Source: [Chlorobium] sp. 445
GTDB taxonomy: Bacteria; Bacteroidota; Chlorobiia; Chlorobiales; Thermochlorobacteraceae
Assembly (NCBI GenBank): GCA_002763895.1
Contig: NSLH01000001.1
Coordinates: forward strand, 62,001-126,000
Reading direction: 5' to 3'
Length of the DNA stretch: 64,000 nt
Of the stretch, positions 37,431-50,021 are shown piece after piece. Positions within the stretch are counted from its first letter, which is position 1. Each line of letters opens with the position of its first letter. The notes under the pieces are model-generated. The model was not told where the DNA came from and did no database searches. It was given only the letters and a program-made list of their open reading frames with translations. The position numbers and the translations under genes are program-made.

Positions 37431-40400
37431 TTATTCTGCTGTAAGTTTGCGTTTGGTTTCTACAGTTTCATAAGACTCAATGACATCGCCGACTTTGATA
37501 TCGTCGTAGCCAGCTAGTGTAAGACCGCAGTCAAAGCCACTATCGACTTCCTTGACATCATCTTTGAAGCGTTTGAGTGAAGAAAGCTCGCCTTCGTAGA
37601 TTTGTACACCATCGCGTAGCAGGCGCACTTTGGCATCACGGCGAATTTTGCCTTCAATGACATGACAGCCTGCAACATTGCCAACTTTTGAAATGCGGAA
37701 GACTTCGCGTACTTCAGCGGTGCCGATAGTATTCTCGGAGAGCGTAGGCGAGAGCATGCCTTCGAGCGCATCTTTGATTTCCTCGAGTGCGTGGTAGATG
37801 ACGCTGTAGAAGCGAATATCGATATTTTCTTTTTCAGCAAGCCGTTTCGCATTGATATTCGGGCGGACACGAAAGCCGATGATAATCGCATCAGAAGCTG
37901 CAGCCAGCAAGACATCACTTTCAGTAATTTGTCCCACGCCCTTATGGATAATATCAACCTTGACTTCATTGGTACTCGTTTTCATGAGCCCATCAGCAAG
38001 CGCTTCAATAGAGCCACCGACATCCGCTTTAAGCACAATGCGCAGTTCTTTAATTGCGCCGCTTTGAGCTTGTTTGGAGATTTCATTGAGTTTGACGCGT
38101 GCAGTCTGGCGCATCATCTGCTCGCGTCGGATAAGTTGACGGCGGAGAGCTACTTCTCGTGCTTCACGGTCGGAAGGCATCACATTAAACACATCGCCGG
38201 CTTCGGGCAAGGCTTCAAAGCCAAGAACGCGCACAGGTTGCGAAGGATGCGCTTCTTCAACGCGCCGACCTCGTTCATCAAGCATGGCGCGTACACGACC
38301 GTAAGCAATCCCCGCCACGAAAGGCGCACCGACTCTCAACAGCCCAGTTTGAACAAGAACGGTAGCAACTGCACCTTTGCCTTTGTCGAGTTCTGCTTCA
38401 ATGATAATCCCTTTCGGTAAACGCTTCGGATTGTAATTGGCAGTCAAGTTCATCAAATCAGCTTGTGCAAGCACTTTATCCAAAAGTTGGCGCACCCCAA
38501 GACCTTTCTTTGCGGAAATTTCTTGACACTGCACATCGCCGCCCCACTCCTCAACCGTAACACCATTCTCGGCAAGTTGGGCACGAATCTTATCAGGATT
38601 GGCTTCAGGCTTATCGATTTTATTGATGGCAACGACAATTGGCACACCGGCAGCTTTGGCATGATTGATCGCTTCAATCGTTTGAGGCATCACACTATCG
38701 TCGGCTGCAACAACGAGAATGACGATATCAGTAACTTGGACACCACGGGCGCGCATCGCTGTGAAAGCCTCGTGTCCGGGCGTGTCCAAAAAGGTGATTT
38801 TCTCTCCATTTTCCAGCGTAACTTCATAGGCACCAATATGCTGCGTAATACCACCCGCTTCGCCAGCCACAACATTACTACGCCGAATGTAATCCAAGAG
38901 CGAGGTCTTGCCATGATCGACATGCCCCATAATCGTTACGACAGGTGGACGCTTGGCTAAGTCTTCGGGATTATCCTCTTCAGTTTGAATTTGCGTGGCT
39001 TCCACATCGGAGATGAACTGAATTTCACGACCGAATTCCAACGCCAAAAGCTCCATGGTTTCACGGTCAAGGCGCTGGTTGATGGTAATGAACTTGCCCA
39101 TTCGGAAGCACTTTTCAATGACTTCTTTTGGCGTGATGCCCATGAGGTCGGCAAACTCATGGGTGGTAGCAAACTCTGTAATCTTGATGATTTTGTCTTC
39201 AGCTTCGCGCTGCGCCGCAGCCAGTTCCATTTTTTCTTCACGCTCGCGCTTACGTTGCTTACGAAACTTCTGTCGAGAAGAAACTTCACCAAGTTCGCTT
39301 AGCATCGTTTCGCGAATGTTACGCTCAATAATTTTTTCATCAATTTCGTGTCGCTTACTTTTTTTCTTTGCTTTACTGCTCTGTCTACTGCCTTCTACTT
39401 TGTCATCGAGAGCCTCTTTCTTGGTTGAGGTCTCTGGCTCTGTCGTGAAGAACTCTTGCTTAGGCGATTCCACAGCAGGTTGAGCCTTTTTTGCTTCAGT
39501 GGCTTGAGGCTGTACCTGCGGCACTTTAGGTGATGCAGGTGCAGCATGACGCTCTGTGGTAGCTTGTTCGGTAAGGTCGCGCGCTTGTTCGCCGAACCGC
39601 TTTTTCTTTTCTTTCTTCTTTTTCTTCTTGAAAAGATCAATCTCGCCCAGCACACGCAAGCCACCGACATTCTCGGAAGTGTTAAACTTGCTGGAAATTT
39701 CAGCTTGCTGACGCTCGATTTCGCGCTGCAGATCGGTCTTTTCTTCGACGGGCTCAACACGGTCAAGCGCCACTTTTGCTTCCTCTGCAGATGTAGGCGC
39801 AACTTCATCAGGAGGAGAAATCGGCGGGGCTTGAGCCGCCACATTGTCAAATGAAACCTCATCAGAGGCTAAAGTCGAAGTCACATCTGGCGCAAGAGCA
39901 GGTTCTAATTCCTCAGCAACACTGCTGGATTCATCAGTGGGCGGGTGCGAGTGTGTCTCTGAAAGAAGTGAATCATCGGACTGACTTGACGCAGCGGGTG
40001 TGTCCGTTGCTGGTGCAGGTTCGGGCAAGGTAACTTCAAGATCCTGAACAAGATCTTGAGTTTCAGCCTCAAGTTCTGCGACCTCAGGCTGATAGGGGGT
40101 GCTTTGAAGTACAGGTGTTGTAGCAACAAAAGGTGCTGGTTCAACAGACAGGGAAGTCGCAGCAGCTTCGCTCGCAACGGCATTAGCAGCTATCGCAACA
40201 TCGGAGCCAGAATGTTCTTCTTTGCTTGGAGAACTAAGACGCTTGGGTTTTGTGGCTTTGAGCGTCGGTTCTGCTTTGGTATCAAGGGCTTTCTTTTTGC
40301 GCTCTTTTTCGGCTTTGAGTTTGCGATGAATATCGCTGAGTTTCTTGGCATCACTGAAGTTTTCGAAAATCATCTCGCGCACACTTTCTGCGACCTTCGT

Positions 40401-40514
40401 GGAAGGTGAGGCAACCTTTACATTGTTTTCGCGCAGAAAGTCAAGCAGGTCTTTAGCAGAAACAGCTAATTCTTCTGCGATGTCCGCAATCTTATACTTC
40501 TTTTCTTCGCTCAT
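37431..40514 (-). CDS. infB: translation initiation factor IF-2
   Basis: GTPase delivering fMet-tRNA to the 30S subunit. N-terminal IF2N domain (about 1-50); a long Ala/Pro/Glu-rich, low-complexity linker (about 90-430) with a Lys-rich run; a second IF2N-like domain (about 440-500); then the G domain from about residue 527 with [24 protein letters not shown] and NKIDKP. C-terminal beta-barrels and the fMet-tRNA-binding domain follow. The 1027-residue length comes from the linker, as in many Bacteroidota. 36 bp after nusA. Confidence 0.95.
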   Translation of the reverse strand: MSEEKKYKIADIAEELAVSAKDLLDFLRENNVKVASPSTKVAESVREMIFENFSDAKKLSDIHRKLKAEKERKKKALDTKAEPTLKATKPKRLSSPSKEEHSGSDVAIAANAVASEAAATSLSVEPAPFVATTPVLQSTPYQPEVAELEAETQDLVQDLEVTLPEPAPATDTPAASSQSDDSLLSETHSHPPTDESSSVAEELEPALAPDVTSTLASDEVSFDNVAAQAPPISPPDEVAPTSAEEAKVALDRVEPVEEKTDLQREIERQQAEISSKFNTSENVGGLRVLGEIDLFKKKKKKEKKKRFGEQARDLTEQATTERHAAPASPKVPQVQPQATEAKKAQPAVESPKQEFFTTEPETSTKKEALDDKVEGSRQSSKAKKKSKRHEIDEKIIERNIRETMLSELGEVSSRQKFRKQRKREREEKMELAAAQREAEDKIIKITEFATTHEFADLMGITPKEVIEKCFRMGKFITINQRLDRETMELLALEFGREIQFISDVEATQIQTEEDNPEDLAKRPPVVTIMGHVDHGKTSLLDYIRRSNVVAGEAGGITQHIGAYEVTLENGEKITFLDTPGHEAFTAMRARGVQVTDIVILVVAADDSVMPQTIEAINHAKAAGVPIVVAINKIDKPEANPDKIRAQLAENGVTVEEWGGDVQCQEISAKKGLGVRQLLDKVLAQADLMNLTANYNPKRLPKGIIIEAELDKGKGAVATVLVQTGLLRVGAPFVAGIAYGRVRAMLDERGRRVEEAHPSQPVRVLGFEALPEAGDVFNVMPSDREAREVALRRQLIRREQMMRQTARVKLNEISKQAQSGAIKELRIVLKADVGGSIEALADGLMKTSTNEVKVDIIHKGVGQITESDVLLAAASDAIIIGFRVRPNINAKRLAEKENIDIRFYSVIYHALEEIKDALEGMLSPTLSENTIGTAEVREVFRISKVGNVAGCHVIEGKIRRDAKVRLLRDGVQIYEGELSSLKRFKDDVKEVDSGFDCGLTLAGYDDIKVGDVIESYETVETKRKLTAE

Positions 40515-40550
40515 GTCAATCCTTCCTTTCAGCGATGGCAGTTATGATAC

Positions 40551-42160
40551 TCAGACTGTGGCGTCATCTGGTTTTGGTTGTGCTTGACTGGATGCAGTGT
40601 CCGCAGCAGTCGTTTCAGTTTCAGTCTCAGAATCGGTTGTTGCGTGATGCGCTGTCTCCGCTCTCTCTTGATGTTGCTCAAGATGTGCGTCGCCGGCTTC
40701 ATGCTCAAATTCATCTTTAAGCGTTTTGTAGATGTTCTCCGCAATGCGTCGCCAATACTTACGCTCTTCTTCGCTAATGATGCGGGTATTGGCTTTTGTA
40801 CGCTTTGAGTCAGCGAAAAGATCATCACGCTTCGGAGAAAGAAGCAAGGCACGCTCAATAGCATCAACACCAGCCTCGAGGGCTTTGCGAGCGGTATCCA
40901 AATTATTGTCTAACAGTTGATAAATCATGTCATCGCCAAATTCTTCTCGGAATGCAATAATATCAATATCGTCAGAATCTTGAAGTGCCTTATCGAGTTC
41001 GCGGTAAATTTCTATCTCAAAACCCGTGAGTTTCTCTGCAAGATGTATATTATTGCCGTTTTTACCAATCGCATACTTAATCTGGTCGGGCTTGAGCATC
41101 ACGCGCGCCTTTTTGTTTTTGAAATCTGCAAAGACACTCATCGGGTCAATTTTGGCAGGCTGCAGCGCACGTGCAATATAAATTTGTGGTTCATCGCTAT
41201 AGCTGACAACATCGATATTTTCATTGCCAAGCTCACGCACAATGTTTTGAATGCGCTTGCCTTTGTGCCCCACACAGGCGCCTACGGGGTCAATGCGGTT
41301 GCTGGTGGATTCAACAGCAACCTTAGCGCGCTCGCCGGGGACGCGCGCAATGCCTTTGATGATAATAAGCCCTTCGGAAATCTCTGGCACTTCAGCTCGA
41401 AGAGTCTGCGCAAGAAATTATCATCGGTGCGTGAGACGATAACACGGATGGGACCATCTTCGCGCTCTTTCTCAATTTCTGTGCCATCAGGCTGACGCAC
41501 ACGGATTTTTTCGCGCTCTACTTTCTTGACATAGAGTTTCATTCTCGGGGTCTTGCGCGGATTGTCCTTCGGCATCTTCTCACTCATCGGCAAGATGAGA
41601 TCGACCTTCTGGTTCTTTGAGGTGTTGTAAGTGAAGATGATTTCTTTCGGACGAATTTGATAAACTTCTGCCGAGACGATCTTGCCGACCTTTTCACGGC
41701 ATTCTTCAAAAATTGCATCACGCTCCGCATCACGCACTTTTTTCTGAACCGCCTGCTTGATGATTTGGATGGATTTGCGTGTCAGGTATTTCTTCAAATC
41801 AATTGGACCCTCTTCGTAAAAGTCTCCCAACTCAAGTGAATCATCGATTTGGCGTGCCTCTTCATAACTAATCTGAATCGTAGGCAAATCCACTTCTTCG
41901 ACCACTTCACGCATGATATAGACCTCAAAGTCGCCTCGCTCTGGATTAACAATGACACGCGCATTGACTTCAGGGTCATAATCTTTACGAAGCTGTTTCT
42001 GAATCACCTCCTTGAGCAAATCTGCAATATCCATCTTCATACTGCTGACTTCTGCAGCCTTGCGGTCGCGCAGCTTATCGGATTCCTCAATGGCATTGAA
42101 CGCCGATTTAATCTGCGTCTTTCTATCCTCAACAGTAGGCTCTTGTTTGCGTTTTGGCAT
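40551..42160 (-). CDS. nusA: transcription termination/antitermination protein NusA (frameshifted)
   Basis: RNA-polymerase-associated elongation factor. The N-terminal domain (VIQKQLRKDYDPE...) and S1 region occupy the first frame. KH1 (GACVGHKGKRIQNIV), KH2 and an acidic C-terminal tail occupy the second. One base is missing around 41391-41402: inserting it gives the family sequence LFE-x-EVPEISEG joining VSRTDDNFLRR to IIIKGIARVPGERAKVAV. Restored length is 536 residues. nusA is essential, so the break is very unlikely to be real. 49 bp after rimP. Confidence 0.92.
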
Positions 42161-42209
42161 AGCTATTTAAGTTTTCAGATGCAAGAGTTTTACAGAGCGC
42201 GCTAAAAGT

Positions 42210-42770
42210 CTACTTGCACGATAGCTCTTTGACTGAGGTAAGAGGCAAAACTAATCGTGTGTGCGTTGCAGCTTCTTCATTGCGTTTCTTTGCATCATGC
42301 GTTTTTACTTTTGATGATTTCTTGGATGCAATCTCAAGCTCAATTTCAGTAGTACCGTTGTCCAGAGTTCTTACAGCTAAAAGCGTACCTTCAACGACTT
42401 GCATCATAGATGAGGCATCGACAAATTGAATGCGCAAGCGTCGTCCGATGTTCTTCTTATACTGACGCGCTAAGACAAGCGGGCGCGAGATACCGGGCGA
42501 GGAAATTTCTAATCGCAAATTCTTACCAAAAATTTCCCGTGCCTCTGTGTCCGTCTCCAGCGCCTCTAACATTGCCCGTGTGAGTCGAGCACAGTCATCT
42601 ATTGTGATACCTGTGTCTGTGTCTACATAAAGCTCCACGATTTCGCGTCCGTTGACATTACGCATCACAAACTCCACGAGATACACTTCCGCAAGCAACT
42701 GATTGGCAGAAGCTCTCAGAAACGCTTCAACCCATGCCTCGGCTCGCTTTCGACGCTGCTCTGATATCAC
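42210..42770 (-). CDS. rimP: ribosome maturation factor RimP
   Basis: 30S assembly factor encoded first in this operon. The 187-residue form starting with the GTG at 42770 matches the family: AWVEAFLRA, LVEFVMRNVNGREIVELYVD split, LRLEISSPGISRPL (the family hallmark) and a C-terminal SH3-like domain. The frame continues upstream to a TTG at 42917, but that would run through a terminator-like hairpin and the promoter, so the short form is preferred. Confidence 0.88.
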   Translation of the reverse strand: MISEQRRKRAEAWVEAFLRASANQLLAEVYLVEFVMRNVNGREIVELYVDTDTGITIDDCARLTRAMLEALETDTEAREIFGKNLRLEISSPGISRPLVLARQYKKNIGRRLRIQFVDASSMMQVVEGTLLAVRTLDNGTTEIELEIASKKSSKVKTHDAKKRNEEAATHTRLVLPLTSVKELSCK

Positions 42771-42812
42771 GCCAGTCTTTTGCTGTTTATGAAGACCATA
42801 AAGATGAAGAAC

Positions 42813-42839
42813 AAAAAAAGTGGGATGGTGCCCACTTTT
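42813..42839 (-). terminator. intrinsic terminator/attenuator in the rimP leader
   Basis: Read on the minus strand: AAAAGTGGG, a 6-nt loop, CCCACTTTT, followed by a run of T. It is a 9-bp stem with U-tract lying between the rimP operon promoter and the rimP start, so it can work as an attenuator of the whole operon. Confidence 0.65.
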
Positions 42840-42861
42840 CGTTAAGCCATAAAGAAAACAA

Positions 42862-42889
42862 AATATAATGCTTTGTTCGCCTTTTTCAA
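42862..42889 (-). promoter_or_regulatory. promoter of rimP-nusA-infB operon
   Basis: TTGAAA and TATATT 16 nt apart (equivalently TTG-N19-TATATTTTG) on the minus strand. This is the same architecture as the other promoters here, with one extra T in the -7 element. It sits about 92 nt before the rimP GTG. Confidence 0.6.
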
Positions 42890-42984
42890 AGAAGCACTTG
42901 GTGTACGCAAAAAACAAGTAAAGTTAAAAAGAAAAACTCTATGTCTATTTAGTGCTGCTGTCGTAGCATAGCGCTACTGCAGTT

Positions 42985-43014
42985 TTGAAAACCCCAATTT
43001 CACTCGTATATTTG
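42985..43014 (+). promoter_or_regulatory. promoter of fasciclin lipoprotein (TTG-N19-TATATTTG)
   Basis: TTG at 42985-42987, 19 nt, then TATATTTG at 43007-43014, about 108 nt before the ATG of the fasciclin gene. An exact match to the recurrent promoter form of this window. The 350 bp between rimP and this gene otherwise hold only these control elements. Confidence 0.68.
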
Positions 43015-43122
43015 CATTCAACTTGACAGACGACAAATTCGTAACTTCAAGCCAAAAACAACTTGCTCTTAACCAAAACAACTCTTAATCAAAATAACCA
43101 ACCTAATCGGAGAAATCCACAT

Positions 43123-43699
43123 ATGAAAAAAAATTCTGTTTGCTCTCATCGCTCTTGTTACAGTAACTGCTGTGGGCTGCGGTCCAAGTAAAGAAGAGTT
43201 AGCCAAGAAAGCTGAGAAGGCGCGGCAAGATTCAATTGCAAGAGCAGATTCTATTGCAAAAGCCGAAGCAGAGAAGAAAGCTGCCGAAGAAGCAGCAAAG
43301 AAAAAGAATATCGTGGAAACAGCCGCTGCAGCGGGTTCTTTCACCAAACTGGTGGAAGCTGTCAAAGCGGCAGGTTTAGATAGCACGCTTGCAGCAGGTG
43401 GTCCTTTCACGGTGTTTGCGCCAACAGATGAAGCCTTCTCAAAGGTAAAAGACCTTGACAAAATTTTGAAAGATAAGAAAAAGCTGACCGAGATTCTCAC
43501 CTATCATGTTGTATCTGGCAAAGTAATGGCAGCGGATGTCAAGCCAGGTAAGGTAGAAACACTCGCAAAGAAAGCCTTTGAAGTGAAAGTAGCGGATGGC
43601 AAAGTGTCAGTCGATAATGCGAATGTGATCCAAACAGATATCGAGTGCACGAATGGTGTCATCCATGTTATCGATGCGGTCATTGTACCAAAGAAGTAA
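43123..43699 (+). CDS. fasciclin-domain lipoprotein (frameshifted at poly-A)
   Basis: Cell-surface or periplasmic lipoprotein with one FAS1 domain (about residues 65-190: [54 protein letters not shown]), preceded by an Ala/Lys/Glu-rich linker. The ATG at 43123 is followed by A8 (43126-43133). One A too many shifts the signal peptide out of frame: with seven A the start reads [19 protein letters not shown], a clear lipobox. Restored length is 191 residues. Own promoter and strong terminator, so a monocistronic unit. FAS1 proteins mediate adhesion. Confidence 0.85.
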
Positions 43700-43731
43700 T
43701 CTCAATGAGCAATCGATTTTAGACTTTAGAA

Positions 43732-43757
43732 AGCCCTGACACAATCAGGGCTTTTTT
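43732..43757 (+). terminator. intrinsic terminator after fasciclin gene
   Basis: AGCCCTGA, 5-nt loop, TCAGGGCT, then T6: an 8-bp GC-rich stem with U-tract, 32 nt after the stop. It also separates this gene from the convergent purA gene. Confidence 0.9.
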
Positions 43758-43798
43758 GTTTGTCAGGGTTTGTAAGCAGTGCAGAGAGACGGCGTCAA

Positions 43799-45683
<1,885 letters not shown>

Positions 45684-45685
45684 GA

Positions 45686-46384
45686 TTACACAAGGGAACT
45701 GCGTTCTCCGAAGATAGCTGTGCCCACGCGCACCATCGTGGCGCCTGCTGCAATAGCATCTTCAAAGTCGCCGCTCATCCCCATTGAAAGTTCGCTAAAT
45801 GTCTCTGGGCAGGGCGAGAGGCGTTTTAATTCTTCAAAGAGTACTTTCATGGCTTTGAATTCATCTCTTGCTTTCTCGTGATCGGCTGACCCAATCGTCA
45901 TCAAGCCTCTTAGTTCAAGATACGGTAACTCAAAAATTTTTCTGGCTGCGCTGTATGCATCCTCTGGCTTGAAGCCGTGCTTGCTCTTTTCACCAGAGAT
46001 GTTGATTTCAAGCAAAATCGGCACACGTTGTGCTGACTGGGCAGCTCGCCGTGAGAGTGCCTCTGCTAAGTGAAGACTGTCAAGGGTTTGAATCATCGCC
46101 ACCTTGCCAACCACGTGTTTGACTTTGTTGGATTGCAAGTGTCCGATAAAATGCCATTCAATATCGAGCGCGCAGAGCAAGGGGTGCGACTGTTTGTCCA
46201 AAAGCTCTTGGACATAATTTTCGCCGAACACGCGCTGTCCTGCCTCATAGGCTTGCAAAATTTGTGCAGCAGACTGTGTTTTTGAGACTGCAACGAGCCT
46301 CACACTCTCTGGCGTGCGCCCGCTTTGCTTGCAAGCGCGCTGAATCTTCTGGCGAATTTGCCGTAAGTTTTCCAAAACACTCAT
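45686..46384 (-). CDS. YggS/PLPBP family pyridoxal-phosphate homeostasis protein
   Basis: PLP-binding protein of alanine-racemase N-domain fold controlling cellular PLP levels. The PLP lysine is in LVAVSKTQ (residue 35 from the chosen start). Other conserved blocks are [21 protein letters not shown] and [28 protein letters not shown] cut here. The frame is open upstream, but the ATG at 46384 gives the family N terminus and 232 residues. First gene of the operon with engB and purA, divergent from trigger factor. Confidence 0.92.
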   Translation of the reverse strand: MSVLENLRQIRQKIQRACKQSGRTPESVRLVAVSKTQSAAQILQAYEAGQRVFGENYVQELLDKQSHPLLCALDIEWHFIGHLQSNKVKHVVGKVAMIQTLDSLHLAEALSRRAAQSAQRVPILLEINISGEKSKHGFKPEDAYSAARKIFELPYLELRGLMTIGSADHEKARDEFKAMKVLFEELKRLSPCPETFSELSMGMSGDFEDAIAAGATMVRVGTAIFGERSSLV

Positions 46385-46496
46385 GGGTACAAAAATGCAA
46401 AATTTGCTCGGATCGAGCGCAGCATCTGCCACAAGAATTTGGCGTAAGTTTGTATCTTATAGCAAACAAGTTTCATTCACCTAAACTTTTTTTGCT

Positions 46497-47801
46497 TTGA
46501 ATAATACGATCACAATGCTCAGCGCCACCGAACAAGAAATGACGCTGACCTTAGAGCCCGCAGAATTTGTGCCCGTCTTTGATGAGCGCTTCAAAGAAGT
46601 TCAAGCTAATGCACAGATTAAAGGCTTTCGCAAAGGCAAGGTGCCCATGGAAATGGTGCGTCGCCTCATGGGCAAAGAAATTGAAGCCGAAGCCATTGAG
46701 TTTCTTGCTAGCAAATTTTTCAGCGAAGCAGCTGAAGAAAAAAAGTTGAAAATTGTCGGCAAGGCTCGCTTGCGGCATTTTGAATATGAGCCGAATCGAA
46801 AGCTGACGATGTATGTTCAGTATGAAGTCCAGCCTGAATTTGAACTCAAACCGTTTGAGGACTACACGTTTACGAAAATCAAATACGAAATTACTGAAGC
46901 CGATATTGAGGATGAAATAAAAGCGCTGCTTGCACAGCAGGGGGTTTGGGTTAGCAAGGACAGTGAAGCGACAGGCGAGGATTTGGTTATTGCCGATATG
47001 CAAAAATTAGATGAAGCAGGCATGGCAATCATCGGAGCACGCTATGAGCAACAGGAATTTCTGCTCAATGAACTGGCTGACGACAGCACACTCAAAAAGG
47101 CTTTGCTCGGTGTCAAAGCTGGCGATGAGCGGCTGGTGGATGTAGAGTTGCGCAAAGACAACGGTGCGGTAGAACTGACGCGCTTTCGTGTGTCGGTCAA
47201 AGAAGTCAAGCAACTCGATCTGCCTGAACTGAGCGATGAACTTGCCAAAGAATTTTCAGAAGGCAAATGTCAGACCGTGCAGGAATTGCGTGAGGATATT
47301 CGTGTAACGCTGGAAAAATACTACGAAATGAAAGCTGAAGATGATTTGCTTGAAGAGATTGCACAGCGCTTTGTGAAAGACAACCCGATTGAAGTGCCAA
47401 GTTCTATGACACGGCTGTTTGAAAATCTGCTTGTCGATAATGCGCGTCAGCGCATCGGTGGCAATTTCCCACGCGGGTTTAATGAAGAAGCCTTTCGGCG
47501 CGAGATTCGTCCAAGCGCAGAGCAGCAAGCCCGCTGGATGCTGATTCGCAACAAAATTGCCGATATGCACGGCATCAAGGTAGAAGAAGCGGATATTTTC
47601 GCTGAAGCTGAAAAGGAAGCAAAAGCAACAGGTTTAGATCCAAATCAACTCAAACAAGCCTATTTGAGTGATCAGGTACGCGACTATGTGGTTGACCGCA
47701 TCATACGTCAGAAGGTGTATGATCTGCTCAAAAGCAAAGTGAAAATCAACATAGAAACAAAGCCAGTGCCAAGCCGACGCCAGGTGCAGCGTTCTGCTTA
47801 A
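46497..47801 (+). CDS. tig: trigger factor
   Basis: Ribosome-bound peptidyl-prolyl isomerase and chaperone. The N-terminal ribosome-binding domain carries the signature GFRKGKVPMEMV (about residues 42-53). The PPIase-like middle (about 150-240) and helical C-terminal domain follow. The TTG at 46497 is preferred because homologues have a strand of about seven residues before the LSATEQE block; the ATG at 46515 would cut it. TAAGTTTG at 46445-46452 is a possible -7 element. Ends overlapping the convergent barrel gene by 4 nt. Confidence 0.9.
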   Translation: MNNTITMLSATEQEMTLTLEPAEFVPVFDERFKEVQANAQIKGFRKGKVPMEMVRRLMGKEIEAEAIEFLASKFFSEAAEEKKLKIVGKARLRHFEYEPNRKLTMYVQYEVQPEFELKPFEDYTFTKIKYEITEADIEDEIKALLAQQGVWVSKDSEATGEDLVIADMQKLDEAGMAIIGARYEQQEFLLNELADDSTLKKALLGVKAGDERLVDVELRKDNGAVELTRFRVSVKEVKQLDLPELSDELAKEFSEGKCQTVQELREDIRVTLEKYYEMKAEDDLLEEIAQRFVKDNPIEVPSSMTRLFENLLVDNARQRIGGNFPRGFNEEAFRREIRPSAEQQARWMLIRNKIADMHGIKVEEADIFAEAEKEAKATGLDPNQLKQAYLSDQVRDYVVDRIIRQKVYDLLKSKVKINIETKPVPSRRQVQRSA

Positions 47802-49882
47802 AATCGTGCGCGCAGACCAAGACTAAGTGTGCTGGGGCTATTGCTTGGAAATTGTTCATTGCCGCTGCCAATTGTAGCTACATCAGCACGAAACACGTTG
47901 GCATAACGCGCAGCAAGTTCTACCTGTGGAAAAATCTGATAACGTAGATTGATAAACACACGCTGACCCTTGCCATTGTGGGCATAAATCGTGAAGGTCA
48001 GAGGTAAGTCGTTTTCAAACGCATAGACGGCTGCGTCAAATGAATCTGTCTGAAAAAAAGCAAGTCTGGCATCAAGAGAAAGGCGCGCCTCAAAGAGATC
48101 AAGATTTACATCTTGCGCAATAAGCCAGCCTAAATTACGCTGCGTCTCATTGACAAGCTCGCGTGTAAAATGTCGTGCTTCTACGCGCGTGCGCAGTCGT
48201 AAGCGTGCAGAGAGTTGGTAGATGAAATCCGTGCGTATGCGTTCTGTGCGCTGCGGTGTGGCAATCCGATATTCTCGACCTAAGACATCGAGTTGTGTGA
48301 GTGCTTCTTCACGCGTTTTGAGTTGCAGCAGTGTTTCAATAAGCAGGTCACGGCGAGGCTTGTAAGAGATTTGAAGCAGCATGTCATTGCCCGATGAGGG
48401 CAGAACTGTGTTTGAGGCAATAAAAGGAAACTCGTAGTAATCGTAATACGCGCGCACTTTCAGGGTAGGCGAAAGTCGAATGTCCGCCCCGAGATAAACC
48501 CCGCGCTCATTGCGACCCTGTGCGCCACCGCTGGTTTCAGAAAATGCATTCGCTCTTGGCGAAAAGTAGGATGGCGAATAATTGCGCACATGAATCACAC
48601 CTCTGATGCCTCTTGCAAATTCAGTCTGTACCCCGAAAAGCCATGAGAGGGCATGTTGCTCCACTGAGTATGCCGCTTCACCAAAGAAGTTGAATTGATA
48701 GAACAAGTAGTCAAAATCCAATGCTGCAATATTGGCAACATCGCCACGAAAGCGATTGCGGTTGAATAAATCATCTCTGGGAATAAATGGTCTGTCGTAT
48801 CGTGTTTGGTAGAATGTGCCGCCAAGACTGAAGAGATTGTCAAAAAGTTCCGTGTTGAGTTGTGTGCGTGCGCCGAAAGCAAGTTCATCAATGTTGCGCT
48901 GGCGGGCAATTTCAGACGCTGTACGGAAAAGCCCATCAAAGTTTAAGCTCGAAAATGCGGTGTCGTTAATTGTTCCACTAATCAAATTGCGTGAATAAAA
49001 TCCGATAAAGGTCAGCGCGCCAAATTCGACTTCGGCAGCAAGCCCGCGAAAAAAGTTTTGCTCTGCTGTCGAGGTGTATGGACGCACTTGCCGAAGTGAG
49101 CGCTTGACAGTTGCAACTGCTTCTGGGCTTTTGAAGAAAGCGCGTCCAGTTTGCATTGCTAAGCCTTGACCGAAGGCAAGATTAAAATCGCCAATCACGA
49201 GAGATTTAAGGTTGTAAAGATCGCGTGCGTACAGCGTTGCCGATGTGAAATCAAAGAGAGAGACTTCACCGACGTCTTTTTCGGCAAGTGCAGAGATGAG
49301 GAAATTGTCGGACAAAAAACCTTGAACGCGATTATAGACGCGCGGCGCAGAGCCTTGATACGCTCCGTTTTGAAACCCTGCGCGCAAAGGCGTCTCGACA
49401 AGTGTGCGACCAATGTATTCAAGTGAGGCGCGCTGCCAGAGCACCCCGCGCTCTAAGTCATCTAGAAAAGAGGGTTTGGCGAGGTCTTGCGTTTTGATGC
49501 GTCCGACTGTAAGAAAATCTTCTATGAGATCATAAGTGTCTTCATCGATCAGCGCGCGCAGTTCTGCAACCGACTTGAAGCCATTTTTTTCTTTGCGATA
49601 CTTTAAGATACGCTCGACATCGGGCGCAGTAAGAAAGGGAATAGAGAGTAACTTTGCAAAGCCAGAGGTGTTAATGTTGATTTTTTGCAAACGCAAAAGA
49701 TTAAACTGCTCTAGAATTTCGCTGTTGCCACTTTGTTCATCGGAGAGATCAAGCAAACGATCTAAAGTCTGCCGGCGGAGTGTTTCCACACTGTCGGGTA
49801 GCGTGGAAAGAGAGTCGGTCTTTTGCGCCAAACCGAGCTTGTAGAACAACAGCAAGAGCATCATGCACAAAAGCCACTTCAT
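47798..49882 (-). CDS. helix-hairpin-helix domain plus outer-membrane barrel protein
   Basis: A signal peptide (ending near LGLAQ) is followed by ComEA-like helix-hairpin-helix motifs (KININTSGFAKLLSIPFLTAPDVERI and GFKSVAELRALI, about residues 65-115, split here). A long beta-strand-rich region (about 140-694) with repeated aromatic-alternating strands then ends in LSLGLRARF, a barrel terminal strand. HhH modules bind DNA in competence proteins. Here the module would be in the periplasm, so DNA uptake or polysaccharide binding are possible but untested. 694 residues. TATGTTTG (49923-49916) lies upstream. Confidence 0.75.
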   Translation of the reverse strand: MKWLLCMMLLLLFYKLGLAQKTDSLSTLPDSVETLRRQTLDRLLDLSDEQSGNSEILEQFNLLRLQKININTSGFAKLLSIPFLTAPDVERILKYRKEKNGFKSVAELRALIDEDTYDLIEDFLTVGRIKTQDLAKPSFLDDLERGVLWQRASLEYIGRTLVETPLRAGFQNGAYQGSAPRVYNRVQGFLSDNFLISALAEKDVGEVSLFDFTSATLYARDLYNLKSLVIGDFNLAFGQGLAMQTGRAFFKSPEAVATVKRSLRQVRPYTSTAEQNFFRGLAAEVEFGALTFIGFYSRNLISGTINDTAFSSLNFDGLFRTASEIARQRNIDELAFGARTQLNTELFDNLFSLGGTFYQTRYDRPFIPRDDLFNRNRFRGDVANIAALDFDYLFYQFNFFGEAAYSVEQHALSWLFGVQTEFARGIRGVIHVRNYSPSYFSPRANAFSETSGGAQGRNERGVYLGADIRLSPTLKVRAYYDYYEFPFIASNTVLPSSGNDMLLQISYKPRRDLLIETLLQLKTREEALTQLDVLGREYRIATPQRTERIRTDFIYQLSARLRLRTRVEARHFTRELVNETQRNLGWLIAQDVNLDLFEARLSLDARLAFFQTDSFDAAVYAFENDLPLTFTIYAHNGKGQRVFINLRYQIFPQVELAARYANVFRADVATIGSGNEQFPSNSPSTLSLGLRARF

Positions 49883-50021
49883 CGGTCAAGCTGTTCATTC
49901 TTTGAGCAGTTTTCACAAACATACAAAATAGCTATAGTTTCTGGCAGGCAAAAGCGTATTAGAAAGTAACATGCTTTGTAGCGCGCCTGTTCCGTGCATA
50001 AAACGATAAACTATTCTCAGT

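Noticed and set aside
39055-40409. Long plus-strand frames opposite infB
   Set aside because: Shadows of the low-complexity IF-2 linker; composition mirrors the Glu/Ala/Lys-rich coding strand.
42771-42917. rimP starting at the TTG at 42917
   Set aside because: It would translate through the promoter and a terminator-like hairpin, and homologues start near the GTG at 42770.
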